The notes under the pieces: model-generated
Database searches by the model: none
Told to the model about the DNA's origin: nothing
What the model saw: only the letters and a program-made list of their open reading frames with translations
Shown here: positions 22,709-35,381 of the stretch, one piece after another
How the letters are laid out: each line of letters starts with the position of its first letter
Numbering within the stretch: position 1 is the first letter of the stretch
Program-made: the position numbers and the translations under genes
NCBI RefSeq assembly: GCF_001039355.2
Contig: NW_019776002.1
Location: 500,414-564,413 of the forward strand
DNA: 64,000 bases
Direction of reading: 5' to 3'
DNA from: Lingula anatina
Taxonomy: Eukaryota; Brachiopoda; Lingulata; Lingulida; Lingulidae

Positions 22709-24431
22709 ATGGCGTTGTATTGGGAAAGAAGTTGCTTTTGCATCTCTGGATTATTTCTGCAAGTGCTGATGTTGTTTCCCTCTCTGATGGTGATACTCGG
22801 ACAGAACACGACAACAGTCTCCACAAACAGCAACAGTAAGACATTTTCTAATTTCTTCTACTGAAGGTTTATTTATATCTGATATTGTTTCTACAAACAG
22901 ACAAATGGGTCAAAATCATCTTCTCAGAGACAATTGTTCAGCAGCACTTGCCAAAACAAAATATTATCATACAGTGAAAAGGATTAATTCATGTCATCTT
23001 GAAGGTTTTTAGGTATCTCTAGCTTAAGCGATTAAAATATTTTATCCAATTGTTTTAGCTGAGTTAAAACAGAGCAAAAACATGTTTTAATATAATAATT
23101 AGATACACAGTGTATGTTGCGTTGTATCTTAAATTTAGAGCCTGTTCGTATTCGCAAGACTACTAATGGGCCATATAGATTTTGTAACTGATCAGGACTG
23201 AGGCAAAAGAAAATTCGACTAATGTACTTTTTGGTTATCACTTTGACCATCACATTTCTATTAATTTATCTGAAGGGAAACACGGGCATCGAGTACTGGG
23301 TATTATAAATGAAATCCAAGAACACCTTTGTTGTTTTGTTGGCTAGGCACTCCTTAAAAAGCAATATTACCGCAAGATTAAATTCCAATTATAAAGAACT
23401 GTTTCGCTACCAACGCTACCCGTTACCACGTTTTCAATGTTTTTGTTTTGGTTCGGCGTGGATCCTGAGCGCTGTAGCAAACCGGGAAACACATGCGCAG
23501 AGCGTTAGAAAGGTCGCCAAGTTCATACAACTTGTTACGCAGAGACCGGTTACACTACCCACAAATACTGAATTTCCTTGAAATTGTAAAACATTTTTGT
23601 TGGGGAAAGATAAAGGGCAACTTGGTCTGTAAACTCTATATCTGGAAATACATTTGTTCTCATTTCCTGCATTGACGTACAAAGAACGGGGCGTAAAAAA
23701 AACGATAAAATCCCAATTTCATTTTAAGAGCTGAATGTTTCTGGTCTTAACAAAACTGAGCGTGGTTCCACGCCTACAACAACACCAAAAAATTATAATA
23801 ATCCACATTGTCTGTCTGTATGTCTATGATAATTGCGTAATTTTGAAGGTTTTTGGCATCAAGTTAAATATCTTTCATGGCTGCCTAAAATTAAATAATA
23901 TTTTTTGAAAATATTTTGAAAAACACATACGGCTTAAATAGTTTTCAATATTTGATACAAATGAAAAATCTCATTATTTGCACTTTCTGTATTTTCAATA
24001 AATTTTGCAACATTTCAGATGTGACCGTTGATCAGCAAAACGACACACTCTTTGACAATTCTACAGTCACGGTGGACATTTCCGGTAATTCTACCGTGGC
24101 ACCGGATAACGGGACTTGGGGGGCAGGGATGATAGGCCAGAAAAACGACACTAAACTCCAGAAACTGACGGATGGCGGGATGTCAACGGGCACAGTTACT
24201 ACAATTAGCGTCTTGGCTACTCTGGCAATTGTCGTGCTGGTCATCGTGGCCGGATTATTGATATATACCAAAGGCAAACTATTCATTTTGTGTAGAAGAC
24301 GCTCTGCCAACGTGTCCCCTCACGAACGGCTAGAGGAACAGGCAGCTGAAGGTACCCAACAAGAACAAGAACAAGTGCCGGATTCTGTAGCGCAGATAGA
24401 ACCGCAACTGAGGCAGGAGGGGACGGGATAA
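22709..24431 (+). CDS. Small type I membrane glycoprotein, family unknown
   Basis: Two exons, 22709..22835 and 24019..24431, join in phase to give 179 residues. The first exon supplies an N-terminal signal peptide: a short polar start then a hydrophobic run with LFLQVLMLFPSLMVIL. The second gives a short ectodomain with several N-glycosylation sequons (NVT, NDT, NST, NGT), a single transmembrane segment (VLATLAIVVLVIVAGLLIY), a basic stop-transfer CRRR and an acidic, Gln-rich cytosolic tail. An AATAAA at 24677 fits a 3' end about 250 bases downstream. The gene is divergent from the channel gene. I do not recognise the family; an adhesion or mucin-like stalk or a channel accessory subunit are possible but unproven. 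Confidence 0.65.
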
Positions 24432-25850
24432 TGCTAGAGTGGAGCTTGGAACGCAAAACGCAGGGTTACAGCTTTTTACAAAGAAACAAATCGACTTCAG
24501 CGAAAGAAAGTATAACAAGCAATCCATTGTGCTGCTGCAAGAGAGACGAACTTTGAAACGTGATCTCCAAGACATTTCGCTAAAATTAATCAAGTGGATT
24601 GAAGCGAGGTTTTCCGATTAAGCACTTCTTTTTCTTTTGTAAACGTTGCTGTTAAGACGCATTTAGGCCTACAAAGAATAAACTAATATAAATAGCACAC
24701 CACTTAACCGTTGACTCCTAAGTAGACGAGACAGCTTCATTGAGGAACGGTAAACCTGTCGGTAACATTCTGACTTCTACTCGATATATTGCACAGATTA
24801 GTGCTACCTCATTTTATAGCGAACAATTGAAGTAGTAGCAGATGTTGGGAATGGATGGCAACACTTTAACTGTACATATTGCCAGGGTATAGACAGTGGG
24901 TTATCTTGTATCTCTTTTCTCTCACAAAGCCATATATAGCAGCTGTTCATATGGATTTTTGCATTGTCTATTCTAGGAACTTTTCAAACATTTGGGCAAA
25001 GAAAGAAAACAAAGCTCTTCAACAATATACATTTTGTCATATTTCCATTCATTGCAGCGTTTAAGCTAATAAGTATAAATGCCATTGCCGAATTAGACAA
25101 AGAAAAGTATCGAAAGCATCTCCAAAATTTGATTCTTAAAAGATATGAACAAAATAAGACTGCTTTAAAGTTGAAACTGAAACGCATTTGAAGGTTTCGC
25201 CGATATTTCTGTAGTCAACACGTACAACGCGCGACCAGATTTTTAAAACTTACTGTTATTTCATAATTTCTACAAACCCAGTCTACCCAGATAACGTTCA
25301 AGCCATATAGCGAGATGCTGTCTTTCACTATATTTGGCATTACTATCTGAACTTCATAATTAATGGAGCATTACCAATCAGTGGACCATACGAAACTCGC
25401 CACCCTGCAACTCGAACATTATCTTCAGAAACAGACATTTTTTTTCGTATTTACCGGAATCAATAAAAACATTGCCGAACTCGAATGTTCGCGTAACTCG
25501 GCATATTTTCTCCGCTCTCAATGTCCCAGATCTGGCGAGTTCACTGCAATTTTCTCAAATCTTAAACAGTGTACTTATCATCGCGGAGAACAATGTCTAG
25601 CTCAAGTTTATTACGTATCATAATATTGTTTCAAAATAGAGGCGCAATTTGGTAGGTTTCCAAGTTTGTACTGCACTTGTTACAAAGCAAAAGTAGGTCA
25701 AACGGGACGTCATGTCGCCTCTTTCCCGCATCGCTCTCCCACAAAACTACATATTTAAAAACCTTCGAGACATCCTTCTCATAGACGCTTACAATATTAC
25801 TAACTCTATAACACAGAAGCACGGCGTCTCCACATGAACGCGGATTTGTC
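24432..25850. other. Convergent intergenic region
   Basis: This holds the 3'UTR of the small membrane-protein gene (AATAAA at 24677..24682). At the right edge is a minus-strand AATAAA (TTTATT at 25851..25856) that may end PAXIP1. The short ORFs between them are AT-rich and show nothing recognisable. Confidence 0.4.
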
Positions 25851-26399
25851 TTTATTGGACACATTCATTCCAGTCCGTGATTAAACGGATTTCTCACATA
25901 ATTCTATTACAAAAGTTGTGTTAAAGACTCGTCACATGAAAGCTTAGTCAATCCGAATACAGACCAAGGGCTGTTACAAACTAAGAGATTATGCAAGCCA
26001 GAGCAGAGTGGGATCTGCACACACAAACATCTTAAACAAACATTAATGAGTATAAAAATCGACGCATTATTAAAACAATCACAATCTACTTATTGTGTCT
26101 TGCGTGAATGTCTTTACTAATAAAATTACTTTGCAATAAATATCTTTGTACATTATTCTATTCTATAGCTGAGAGTTCCAGTTTGAAATTTCTCCAAGTG
26201 TTGTGCATATGTCACAATATATTGTTCTTTAAAATCTAGGAAAGATGACACATTAAAACAGAAATTACAAATATTATTGTAGTACAAGAGTAATTACATT
26301 AAATGAAAAGCAATCTGAACGGTGCCAGCAGTTTTTCTAACATATGATCTGTGTAGTGATTTCAGAAACTGCACACATCAAGTTAAAAGAAGTCGGACA
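25851..26399 (-). other. PAXIP1 3'UTR
   Basis: This runs from the stop at 26400 to a minus-strand AATAAA (TTTATT at 25851..25856). No other feature is visible. Confidence 0.45.
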
Positions 26400-29300
26400 T
26401 CAGCTCCCCAGAATGGTGAACTGTTCATAGTCAATCTTTTGGCGTAGAACTCCAGTCAGGACAAACTCCGCATTAAAAATAGCTGGAAAAGGAAACAAAA
26501 TTATTCATCACACTGTCTCATTGTTTTAACCATTTACATTCTGGTTGGGGGCAGGGTAATGTTGATAAGATTAATGGACTTCAATCACATCATGCAAAGG
26601 ACATTGAACTAAAAGCAAAAGCATGATAAAAAAACTCACAAAATCTCAAGTCACTTGTCTTCATTCTTACAAGTCAAGGTTTTAAGTATTGACTAAATGC
26701 ATAAGTCGCACACACACACAGCAATCTGGAAAGCAGCACTACTTACGCAATTTCCGAGACGTGAGGTCCCTGACAATATGCATGTCTGCATCACAGGTAA
26801 CCACGATGAAGGCAGGCTCCCCCTAGAAGGTAAATACATCTTACTACACTGGTAGATTTAGCCTAGATTATCATGACATTAAATAGTTTGGTGATTTTTA
26901 ATCAGTCAAGGACAATACTAAAGAAGAAGCCAATATTCAGAAACAAGTCTTAGACTGCTAGCTGTACAGTTTTCTGTGGAACCTACTTACAGCTGCAGTT
27001 TTTCTCCCCATGATGAACCTGGCAGACGGCCGCCTTGCTACCACCTCCCCTCCTGCACTTTCTACAATGGTCTTCAGCACCTTCTTATCTGGGGCAACAC
27101 TTGGGGTGATATAGAACTGAATTCCCTAGAACACAAAAATATTTATATTCAATTCTGTGTAAATGTTCAAGAGACTACAATAAAACAATGTTGGAGATTA
27201 ACAACACTTTCAGAAAAAGATACAAAAAAATGAACTGGTGTAAACAAGAATTACATCATATTGCTTCAATCACATAAGGACACTTATACAAAGTGACTAA
27301 CAATACATACCTGAAATAATTTCTTAGATCGTGCCCGCTGTAACGACACTGCCAGTTCACAACCAATAGTTCCCTCTGCCTCCAAATCCTTCAGAGCGAA
27401 TCCACTCTCATCTGAAATTAATTAGTTTACAAAAAAACACTAATTTCACATTTTCAAAACTGAACAGCAAATTAATTTCTGACCAAGTATCATATCTTAC
27501 TTATGAAACATGAAGATGTTTCCCCAGGTAACACTGTTTATCAATGGTTCATCAATTAGTGAGAGATTATTGTGTGAGGATGAACGATAACACTACATAA
27601 ACTTAAAAGCAGTATCACAGAGATCCTCACAATTTCTTCTAGGAAAGCATCAATACAGCACTACACATCTGAGTAGCTCTGTCAATCAGCTTTCCATAAT
27701 ACTATTGTCTATCCCTTTTTTCTTTGACAAAATATAAAAACAGGCAGTAACCAGTGATTTTCTAACCATCAATTTCTAAGTTTCCCCACCTAGAAAGTGT
27801 CCCTGGATACTGCTCTGGTCCAGCCACTGTGTGGTCACAATGTGCTGACACGTGTTGATACAAATCAGAAACTTCACCGTCCTGGCAAGCTGATTGGTCA
27901 CCAGGTGAGTGGCTGCTGCTGGATCTGTGGTCACTGTTCCTCCCAAAGCTTCTACTTGCTGAATAGAAAAATTAGGAACAAATTAATGTATTTACAGCTC
28001 TGGATTATCTATAAAAAACAGTTCTGTTCAGCTTTGATCATCTTCAACAGATAACTTACTGATTACAAATCAACCAAATTCACCACCAATGATGAAAGAT
28101 AATAGCCAAAATATCATTATTTGCTTTGATTATGCAATGTTAAGAAATGTTTAAAAAATGTAACTTCATTGGTTGTTGAAATATGCACAGGTATTTTAAA
28201 TGACAAGTGATGACAATAAATAAATTCAGGTATGTTTGGGTGCATTACTTCAAGTGAAAAATTGGGGAAGAGTCTAGAAAACCAACCAAACAGTCATGAT
28301 GCATTTTACATTTATTATTTGCCCTCTGTACCTTGAATGTTTTAATAATATAAACAATAAAACCCTACCTCTTCCATCTTTGTCATGCGTCCTTTTGGTA
28401 TCCCTGTAAAGATGACAACTGGAGCACCAGGAATTACTGGAGTTGTTCTGAAGTTTAAATAACAATGTCTTTCAAACATAAATCAAAACTTTTCACTTAA
28501 ATCATCTGAGCACATCATCATGTTCAATTTTGGTCAATAACAATATAAATTTCAAGTACATATTCTAAGATAATTTTTTAATTTCAACATTCTGGAAACT
28601 GGTCACTATTGAAACCATGATCCTGGAATTTCATGTTAACCCTAACTGCCATTTCCCTATAATTACCTAGGTCTCTTGGCAGGTGGTTCCTCCCTGGCTT
28701 CCTCCAGTTTTCTTTTATTATTCCCACTCACAGGATCTCCCTGGTTCACTCCTGCTGACAACTTCAACAATGGATTGGGGACAAAACGCTAGCAAATAGA
28801 AAAGATTGAAGTTCTTTTATTTTTTGAAAAAACAGCTGTGCCCTGTTTCTAACTGTCAAACATAATTATAACCCTATGATTCTCAAATCAAATTGACAGC
28901 TGCATTTGATAAAAACTTGAAATCAAGTTAAACACTGCTCACCTTCCATGTATCTTTGGGGATTTTGAGAGGGACTTTCCAACCAACTGAAAAGGTAATA
29001 AAAATCTGGGTTAACATAAGGATGCTCAAAATGCCATCTCCAGAGTTTAATCATAGAAAGATCTGATATTCAGATTTGATATCCAGTCACAAAAGTCACA
29101 TCAAAGGGAACTTAAAAAACCAAATAATTTTAAGTCATCACTGCTGGTAAATTTCATTCCCTGTTTCATACAGACTATACCAGACAAATCTTATGTAGGA
29201 AATAATGCTTAAAACTTGTGAATTCTGAACCAGTTCAGTCTTTGTAACATACTGAGCCACTGTGAGACCCTCCAGGCATCCACACGAAAGTCATCCTCCA

Positions 29301-32300
29301 GGTTGTACTGCTGGTATCTGCTGTGTACAGGAAGTTTGAGGGCACTCATGTGACCCAGGACGAGGTCATTCAGCCACTGGACATTGACTACAGGGACTTT
29401 CCATTCCATAGCTTTCTCATATTTAATACCTTGTAACCTGAAATACATAGTTACAAAAAGGTAGAAACAACATAAATACACAAAGACAATGACATCTTCT
29501 AAATAATCTTCAAGAGACCGTCAACATTGTTCAAAGGCCAATGATGACTATAATTGCATCAGACGTGAAGTTTTTTATTTTACTTTTTTTTTCACTTAAT
29601 TCAATATGAAGTTTCCTTTTAAGCAGTGCAGATGAAATTTTTTTTCAAGTTGAAAGTAAATATATTCAAATGTGATCCCTAATGGAGGCCTTTAATTGGT
29701 AAAATATATAAACCACTAAAATTAGTCCTCTCTTGAACAAATGCAAACTAGTTCGAAGTACTTACCTCTTCACAATAAGAGCCGAGTGTGAGTGAGCAAG
29801 AAATCCCACATATTTGGCACCAATAATTTGCAGCATGTGTTTTATTCTAGCTCTCTCTGCTCCAACAAACCCAGACACAGATATCAGCTGCAAAACAATG
29901 AATTACCATTAAATAGTAAACAGTGAATTATCATCATAATAGAACTGAGGACTTTTATTTTCAAAGTCACATACTATACATTGTATACTAACTTGATCCT
30001 TGCTCATTTTAGTCAAATTTAAACCATTTGGAGAAATAAGTGATGAAAAAGGAGTGTTTTGGTTAAGAGAAAAAATTCATACCTGAGCCTAGGTTAGGAA
30101 AAAAAATGAACATTTATTTTATTGCAGATCTTAACGAGTCTCAGGAACCATCATAATTTAATTTAAAAACGCGAAATTCTGCCTTTCCGTAGAAAAAGCT
30201 CATGTCAGAAAATTGCCAGCGCTACCCCCGATTTGATATCGCTGACTGTGACAGTGCAGTTCAAACTGTGTGCAGTAATTCATCCCAGATTTGATATAAC
30301 TGACAGTGCAGTTCAAACTGTGTGCAGTACTTCACCCCAGATTTGATATAACTGACAGTGCAGTTCAAACTGTGTGCAGTACTTCACCTGGTCAGTGCAA
30401 GGTTTTTGATGTCCGTGGACAGAGGGGAAGTGGGTGGCCAGCCATGGCGGCAGCATCTTCTTCCTGTCCATCACGTCACTTAACCAGTGGGCAGTGACCA
30501 CTCTCTTCTGGTCCTTCAGGGCCTGAAACAAAGATTGAAATCTTTAATATCATCCAGATAATTCTAAACGAGTTTAATAATGATTGCAAAATACTGCTGC
30601 TTTACATCTTTTGTTTGGTTACAAACACAATTCAGAGCAGGCTACATATACATATTATTTTTTGTGGATCATCACAGGTGTGTAAACAAGGCAGCTGCTA
30701 CTTACCAAGGCAAAGACATCACTCTCCTGATGCTCACACAGCAGGTGTGTCACCCTGTTGGAGTAGGAAGTGTCCACCTGGCCACCATGTTGACTGATAG
30801 CCTGGAAATAGGACAGCACACAGAATTTACTACATAGTGAAGTCAGCCTATACTGGATGGCAATGAACCAATGCTGGCTCTTTCATGGACTGGGGAGTCC
30901 TTTGACAAAGTCACTGGCCACTTATCATTTCTGCAGTGCAGAAAACAACCACACAGTTATAATGTTGACTGATAGCCTGGAAATAGGAAGTGTGACCCAA
31001 GGCAGAGTAGTGCAGGGCTTTTATACTAGAGCCTTTTGGCAGAGTGCCAGCAGGTAAAACTATTCACCTTAATGACAGGTAACACTACTCACTACAGTTA
31101 TTATAATGCTGAACAGTACTCTACAACTCCTTTTAGCATTCAATAATTGCAGCCCTTCACGTGATGGAAACTTATCATTCTAGTCTGTGAAATAATTCTA
31201 TAAAGATCTAAGTTATATATGACAGTCAGAGAAAAAATAGACAGGCAAAGAACTGGATGATCTTCTCACCTTTTTCCAGACATCCAACTGCTCTTGTTCC
31301 ATATATTTGTTGTAGTCAGCTATGTAGAACACACAGCCAAGGAGACACATATCCTCTGGGACTGCAAATATGATGGACTCAAATAAAGAAACATAAAGAT
31401 ACCACAGAGAATACTCCAATATCTGGGTTATATCTCACTGCACTCACAAATTCATGAATAGTTTTAAAAACATGTAAAACATACACAGACTCTTCATTCA
31501 AAGTTTGCATGACCAATAATATCTGAAACCAAACATGGCACATTTTTTCTTACCTCTTTCACTGCCATCATGGCCATAGTATATTGCCCCCTCCTCCTGC
31601 AGTTTGGCTGGGAACTGGCCCCCAGGTCTTCCCTTGGGTGACTGGGAGGCAGAGCGACTGATTGAGTTAATGATTTGTTGAATCTAGAAACCAAAAATGA
31701 AAGTGATTTTCCATCATTGTTCAACGCTTTCACTAAAGCATTTTTCTCCAAATTCAACTTTAGACAAGTGAAAAATGAGTCTTTACCAGCTGGTCTTTAA
31801 CCTTTACAAAAAAAAATACTCACAACAAAATTTTCATTTTCTATCCTCTCCATGGAGGCAAGAAGGTCAATATCATGTCTATATTAGCCAAAAATGACTC
31901 ATCTGTAGTGCAGTTTACAAGAACTTTATTTTTACCTTCTCTGTATTCTGTCTGTTGGTTGCCACACTGGTGTCAGCATTATTAGTAATATTCCTGAGTG
32001 TGCTTCTTCCAGGGGACCCGCTCCTGGGAGAGTTTCCCCCTGACCCAGGGGGGGTACCAATGTTAGCTAGAGGAGGAGGAGGAGGAGGCCTCCTGTGTAG
32101 TTCTGCTTCAGGAGTCTCTGACACTCTCCCGTTGGCCTGCATTCTATTGTTCACCATTTTAGCCAAAGCTTCTCTGGCAGTCTGGGACTCCTGGGGCGTC
32201 ACTGGCATGTGTCCCATCCCCTGCTGGAAGCCTACTCCATGAGGAGGAGTCTGGGGGAGGTACTGGTAGGGGGGTGCTTGCATGGGGTGGTGCATAGGCA

Positions 32301-34577
32301 TGTGGAGTGGGTGGTGCATCCCTGTAGCAGGCAGAGGGGAGGACTGCTGGTGTACAGGGAAGGGAGGCCTCTGTAGTCTATATGCATGGGACGGGGAGTG
32401 CTCCCTTAAGTGATGTGGTTGCTGGTGGGGAGGTACCCCCTGGGGTAGCCCCATTGGTGCAGACTCCATCCTCCCATGCTGGGTTTCCTCTGATTGTTCA
32501 TTCTTTATTTCTACATTGTCTGATGTTTCCATGGTTTCCTCCTTTTCTTCTTCTTTTTCTTCTTTTTTCTCCTCCAGAATAAGCAGCCTTGGGTGGAAGG
32601 GCTCCTCTTCCATCTTGTCTTTGGCTTTAATGCACTCTACGACCCAGTCAGGGGTGACAATCTTCACCGTGTCCTGGTGTCGCAATGCACACTCATACTT
32701 GGCCTAGAATTACACAAAACGTTGATCACATAAAAAAGTCAATAATAAAAAACAGCATCTGTTTTTAAAAAATTAGGTGGCTGCAAATTCACTCTTATTC
32801 TTTTTTATCTTTATTTTTTGCATTTTCTAAAATGTCACATGTGACAGAAAATCTTGTTTTTTTACCACCATACTATCACACTTACCCCGGCTGGCCTGTT
32901 GGTGACAAGATGTGTGCACTTCTTATCCAAGTTCATGCTGCAGCTCCCTCCATAAAATGTCACCATGGCCCAAAGAGACTTCAGATCCTGAGCACTCAGC
33001 TGTAAAACAAGTCCAAATTCTACATTAGTATATTTATTAACCAAGTTTGAATTATACTTTTTACTACACATTTGTATCAACATCATAACTAAACCTTCAA
33101 ATTGAACCAAGTAGTTGTGAGGCTTAAAACTCAAAAGCAATAATCCAAAACCTGAAAGACATCAATAACAATAAATAATCAATTTAAAAAAAAACAAAGG
33201 GACCTTAACGAATCAAAGGTTAACAACAAATTATAAGCATACCAAGCTTTATAAACAAATATCCTTCATAACATTATTTGGTATCTTCAATTAACTGACC
33301 TTTGATGGACAGATGACTACACCTTTAAGTAGGCCCCTTGCTTGTGGAGTAAAAGCATTTATGCTGAAGAAGTATTAAAGAAATAAACATAATCTGGAAG
33401 AATATATTATTTTAATAATATTATTCAAGAAGCCATTTTTAGAAAACTGCAGTATCTTTATTATTCCTGCAATTTTTTTTTTTTTGAAAGGATACGGCAA
33501 TTGTTTCCCACTTCTCACAGACAGCTCCACCCAAAGACTCTGAAAGAAAAAAATTGCAAATACTTCAATTTCAATTTTAAAAAATGAATGCAAATAGAAG
33601 TCTAGCACAAAAATTCATGCGTTAACACTCCAGTACATATCAAAACTGTCAGTAGGAGTGCTAAGGCATGACCTTTCATGCTAATAGAAGTCCTGCCTAT
33701 AAAATAATTTGAAATTATATTGTATTTTATGAAAAAGTCAAATCTCTTTCCCAAAAACTTGTCAAATACCTAAAACAACATGATGACTATGACTTCAGGC
33801 ATATTAATGCTACAAGTGCACATAACTCACAGACACCACAGGGAGTTCATAGAGTTCCTTTGCCTCCCCATACTCATCATTACTAGGGTCATCACATATG
33901 ACATGGGTCACCATTTCACTCAAGTAGACATCCTTCTTAGCTCCACCTGCATTTAAGTACTTCTCCACCTGCAAAAAGAATGTTAATTTCATCATAATCT
34001 TCTTCTTTGTTTCATGAAGGGTTAACTAGTATAACAATCTTAATCATAATTAGACCCCCATTTCCCAAACAGTGCTAGGATTCACATCTGTCACATTTTG
34101 CTGAAGGAGTAGAAAATAAACGAATAAAAATATACTGGCAGAAATGTAAGTAGATGTAAATATTGCAAGGAAGTGTAAAATAAAATTACAAACTAAAGCC
34201 GTGAAACTTCAAGAGTTCTTAAATACTTGGTAATGTAAACGCTAGTAACTTCGGGTCAAAACATGTGGATAAAGTGGCAGATGAAATGAACAAAGGGTGC
34301 CTTTCTCGCTTTTGTCTAAAATTTCTTGCAATAACTACAATGCAATTGCACGTGATGGCTATAATGTTTATAAACAATTCCCTGGTTTATTTCATGGTTC
34401 AGAGTCTCAAGCGACAAACAAGCGTCAGTACGGTCAGAAAATCGACAATAGTGAAGTGAATTTAAAATTAAAAATGCTTACATTTTCCTCTACTTTCGCC
34501 ACAGTATAATATTTAACATCTTTAAAAAGACCTTGTGCGACAACCAGCTCTTTGCTTTCTTCTTCAGACGCACCCAT
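26400..34577 (-). CDS. PAXIP1: PAX-interacting protein 1 (PTIP) homolog
   Basis: Twenty exons join without a phase break and total 2793 nt (930 aa; human is about 1070 aa). Boundaries: 34577..34482, 33968..33831, 33539..33496, 33363..33300, 32999..32886, 32703..31936, 31683..31554, 31361..31270, 30801..30706, 30522..30388, 29887..29766, 29437..29253, 28986..28943, 28788..28667, 28447..28369, 27958..27790, 27411..27311, 27125..26991, 26822..26747, 26482..26400. N-terminal BRCT pair: VKYYTV, LWAMVTFYGG and KIVTPDWV. Then a Glu/Lys run and a Pro/His-rich linker with the conserved LRNITNNAD, and further BRCT repeats (LLGCVFYIAD, VVTAHWLSD, VNVQWL, VIFTGIPKG) ending NAEFVLTGVL. PTIP links MLL3/4 H3K4 methyltransferase complexes and 53BP1-dependent repair. 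The vertebrate poly-Gln tract is absent. Confidence 0.95.
30225..30388. repeat. 52-bp tandem repeat abutting PAXIP1 exon 10 donor
   Basis: GACAGTGCAGTTC recurs at 30250, 30302 and 30354. Each unit includes a plus-strand ACTTCACC or a variant, the complement of GGTGAAGT, so the repeat copies the 5' splice site of exon 10 (exon end 30388). The middle copy keeps an intact decoy donor; the outer copy is mutated. Confidence 0.85.
30962..30988. repeat. Duplicate of the PAXIP1 exon 9 acceptor region
   Basis: ATGTTGACTGATAGCCTGGAAATAGG occurs here and at the exon 9 start (about 30788..30812). The extra copy carries an acceptor-like TATTTCCAG followed by the first codons of the exon, then diverges. 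It is probably a non-functional local duplication. Confidence 0.7.
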
Positions 34578-34921
34578 TATTTCAATTTTTGCTCATTTCA
34601 GCAGCTAAAGTCTTTGTTTTCCCGCGAAAGCTGAAGCTCTCGCTACATCTCGCAGACTGATTGCCATAAACCAAACATACTGATTTTTTGTTTTCGGTTG
34701 TCTACCGTTTATGAAATAGAGATGAAATGTATAGATGTAAACTGTTCCCACATGTTTAAATTACGGTTCATTGATATTTAAAATGTGTTAGAAAATGCAT
34801 TAAGCATAAAGAAAAACCTAAATGCCAGAATAACGTCAACGGGTACTTCGGCTGTAATCTCGTTACACAACGAGACTTTCTAAAGTGCCATCTTCCATTT
34901 TGTTCAAAAGGTCTAACAAAG
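34578..34921. promoter_or_regulatory. Bidirectional promoter PAXIP1/DCAF7 and DCAF7 leader exon
   Basis: PAXIP1 starts at 34577 on the minus strand. A DCAF7 non-coding exon probably ends at 34921 (CAAAG|GTAAGT) and splices to 35351. The transcription starts therefore lie within about 300 bases. CCATCTT at about 34889 matches a YY1-type core near the presumed start. No TATA box is visible, as expected for housekeeping genes. Confidence 0.5.
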
Positions 34922-35381
34922 GTAAGTAAATATATAAGTGTTTAACCAACAGAGCATCATACGGATGCCACATGCAACTTGGGTAAGGTTTGTGTTCACC
35001 TGGAGTGTTAATATTGGTAGATTAATCAGCTGGTGAGTTTGCACGTAGAATGAATGAAGTTTTGCTCATCCTGGTTTCTCCATTGAGACCCCAGCCAAAG
35101 CGCGAGGTGCAGGCTCTGCTGCAGTCAGCGATCCCTTTCACTTGTAGCGAATTGCACCGTGCATATTTACATATTGGAGACATGCAGTTAGCATTGGTGC
35201 CGTTAAGCATTTGACTAAACTAAAAGTGCACATTTTATTAAACCACGCGAGCTTCAATTCTGATAACTTTCAAAATCGTTCACACCTTTCACTGTTTCAT
35301 TCTATCATTTAATCAGTTAGAAATCATGGTGATGTCCAATTGTATTGCAGGGTCTCGCTGGAGCACCTGTCCAAATCCACC

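Noticed and set aside
26700-26722. Short CA-repeat near PAXIP1 exon 19 as a regulatory site
   Set aside because: Only a few units; nothing beyond an ordinary microsatellite in an intron.
31955-32707. Plus-strand ORFs opposite PAXIP1 exon 6
   Set aside because: Antisense shadows of the 256-codon PAXIP1 exon with its Pro/Glu-rich composition.
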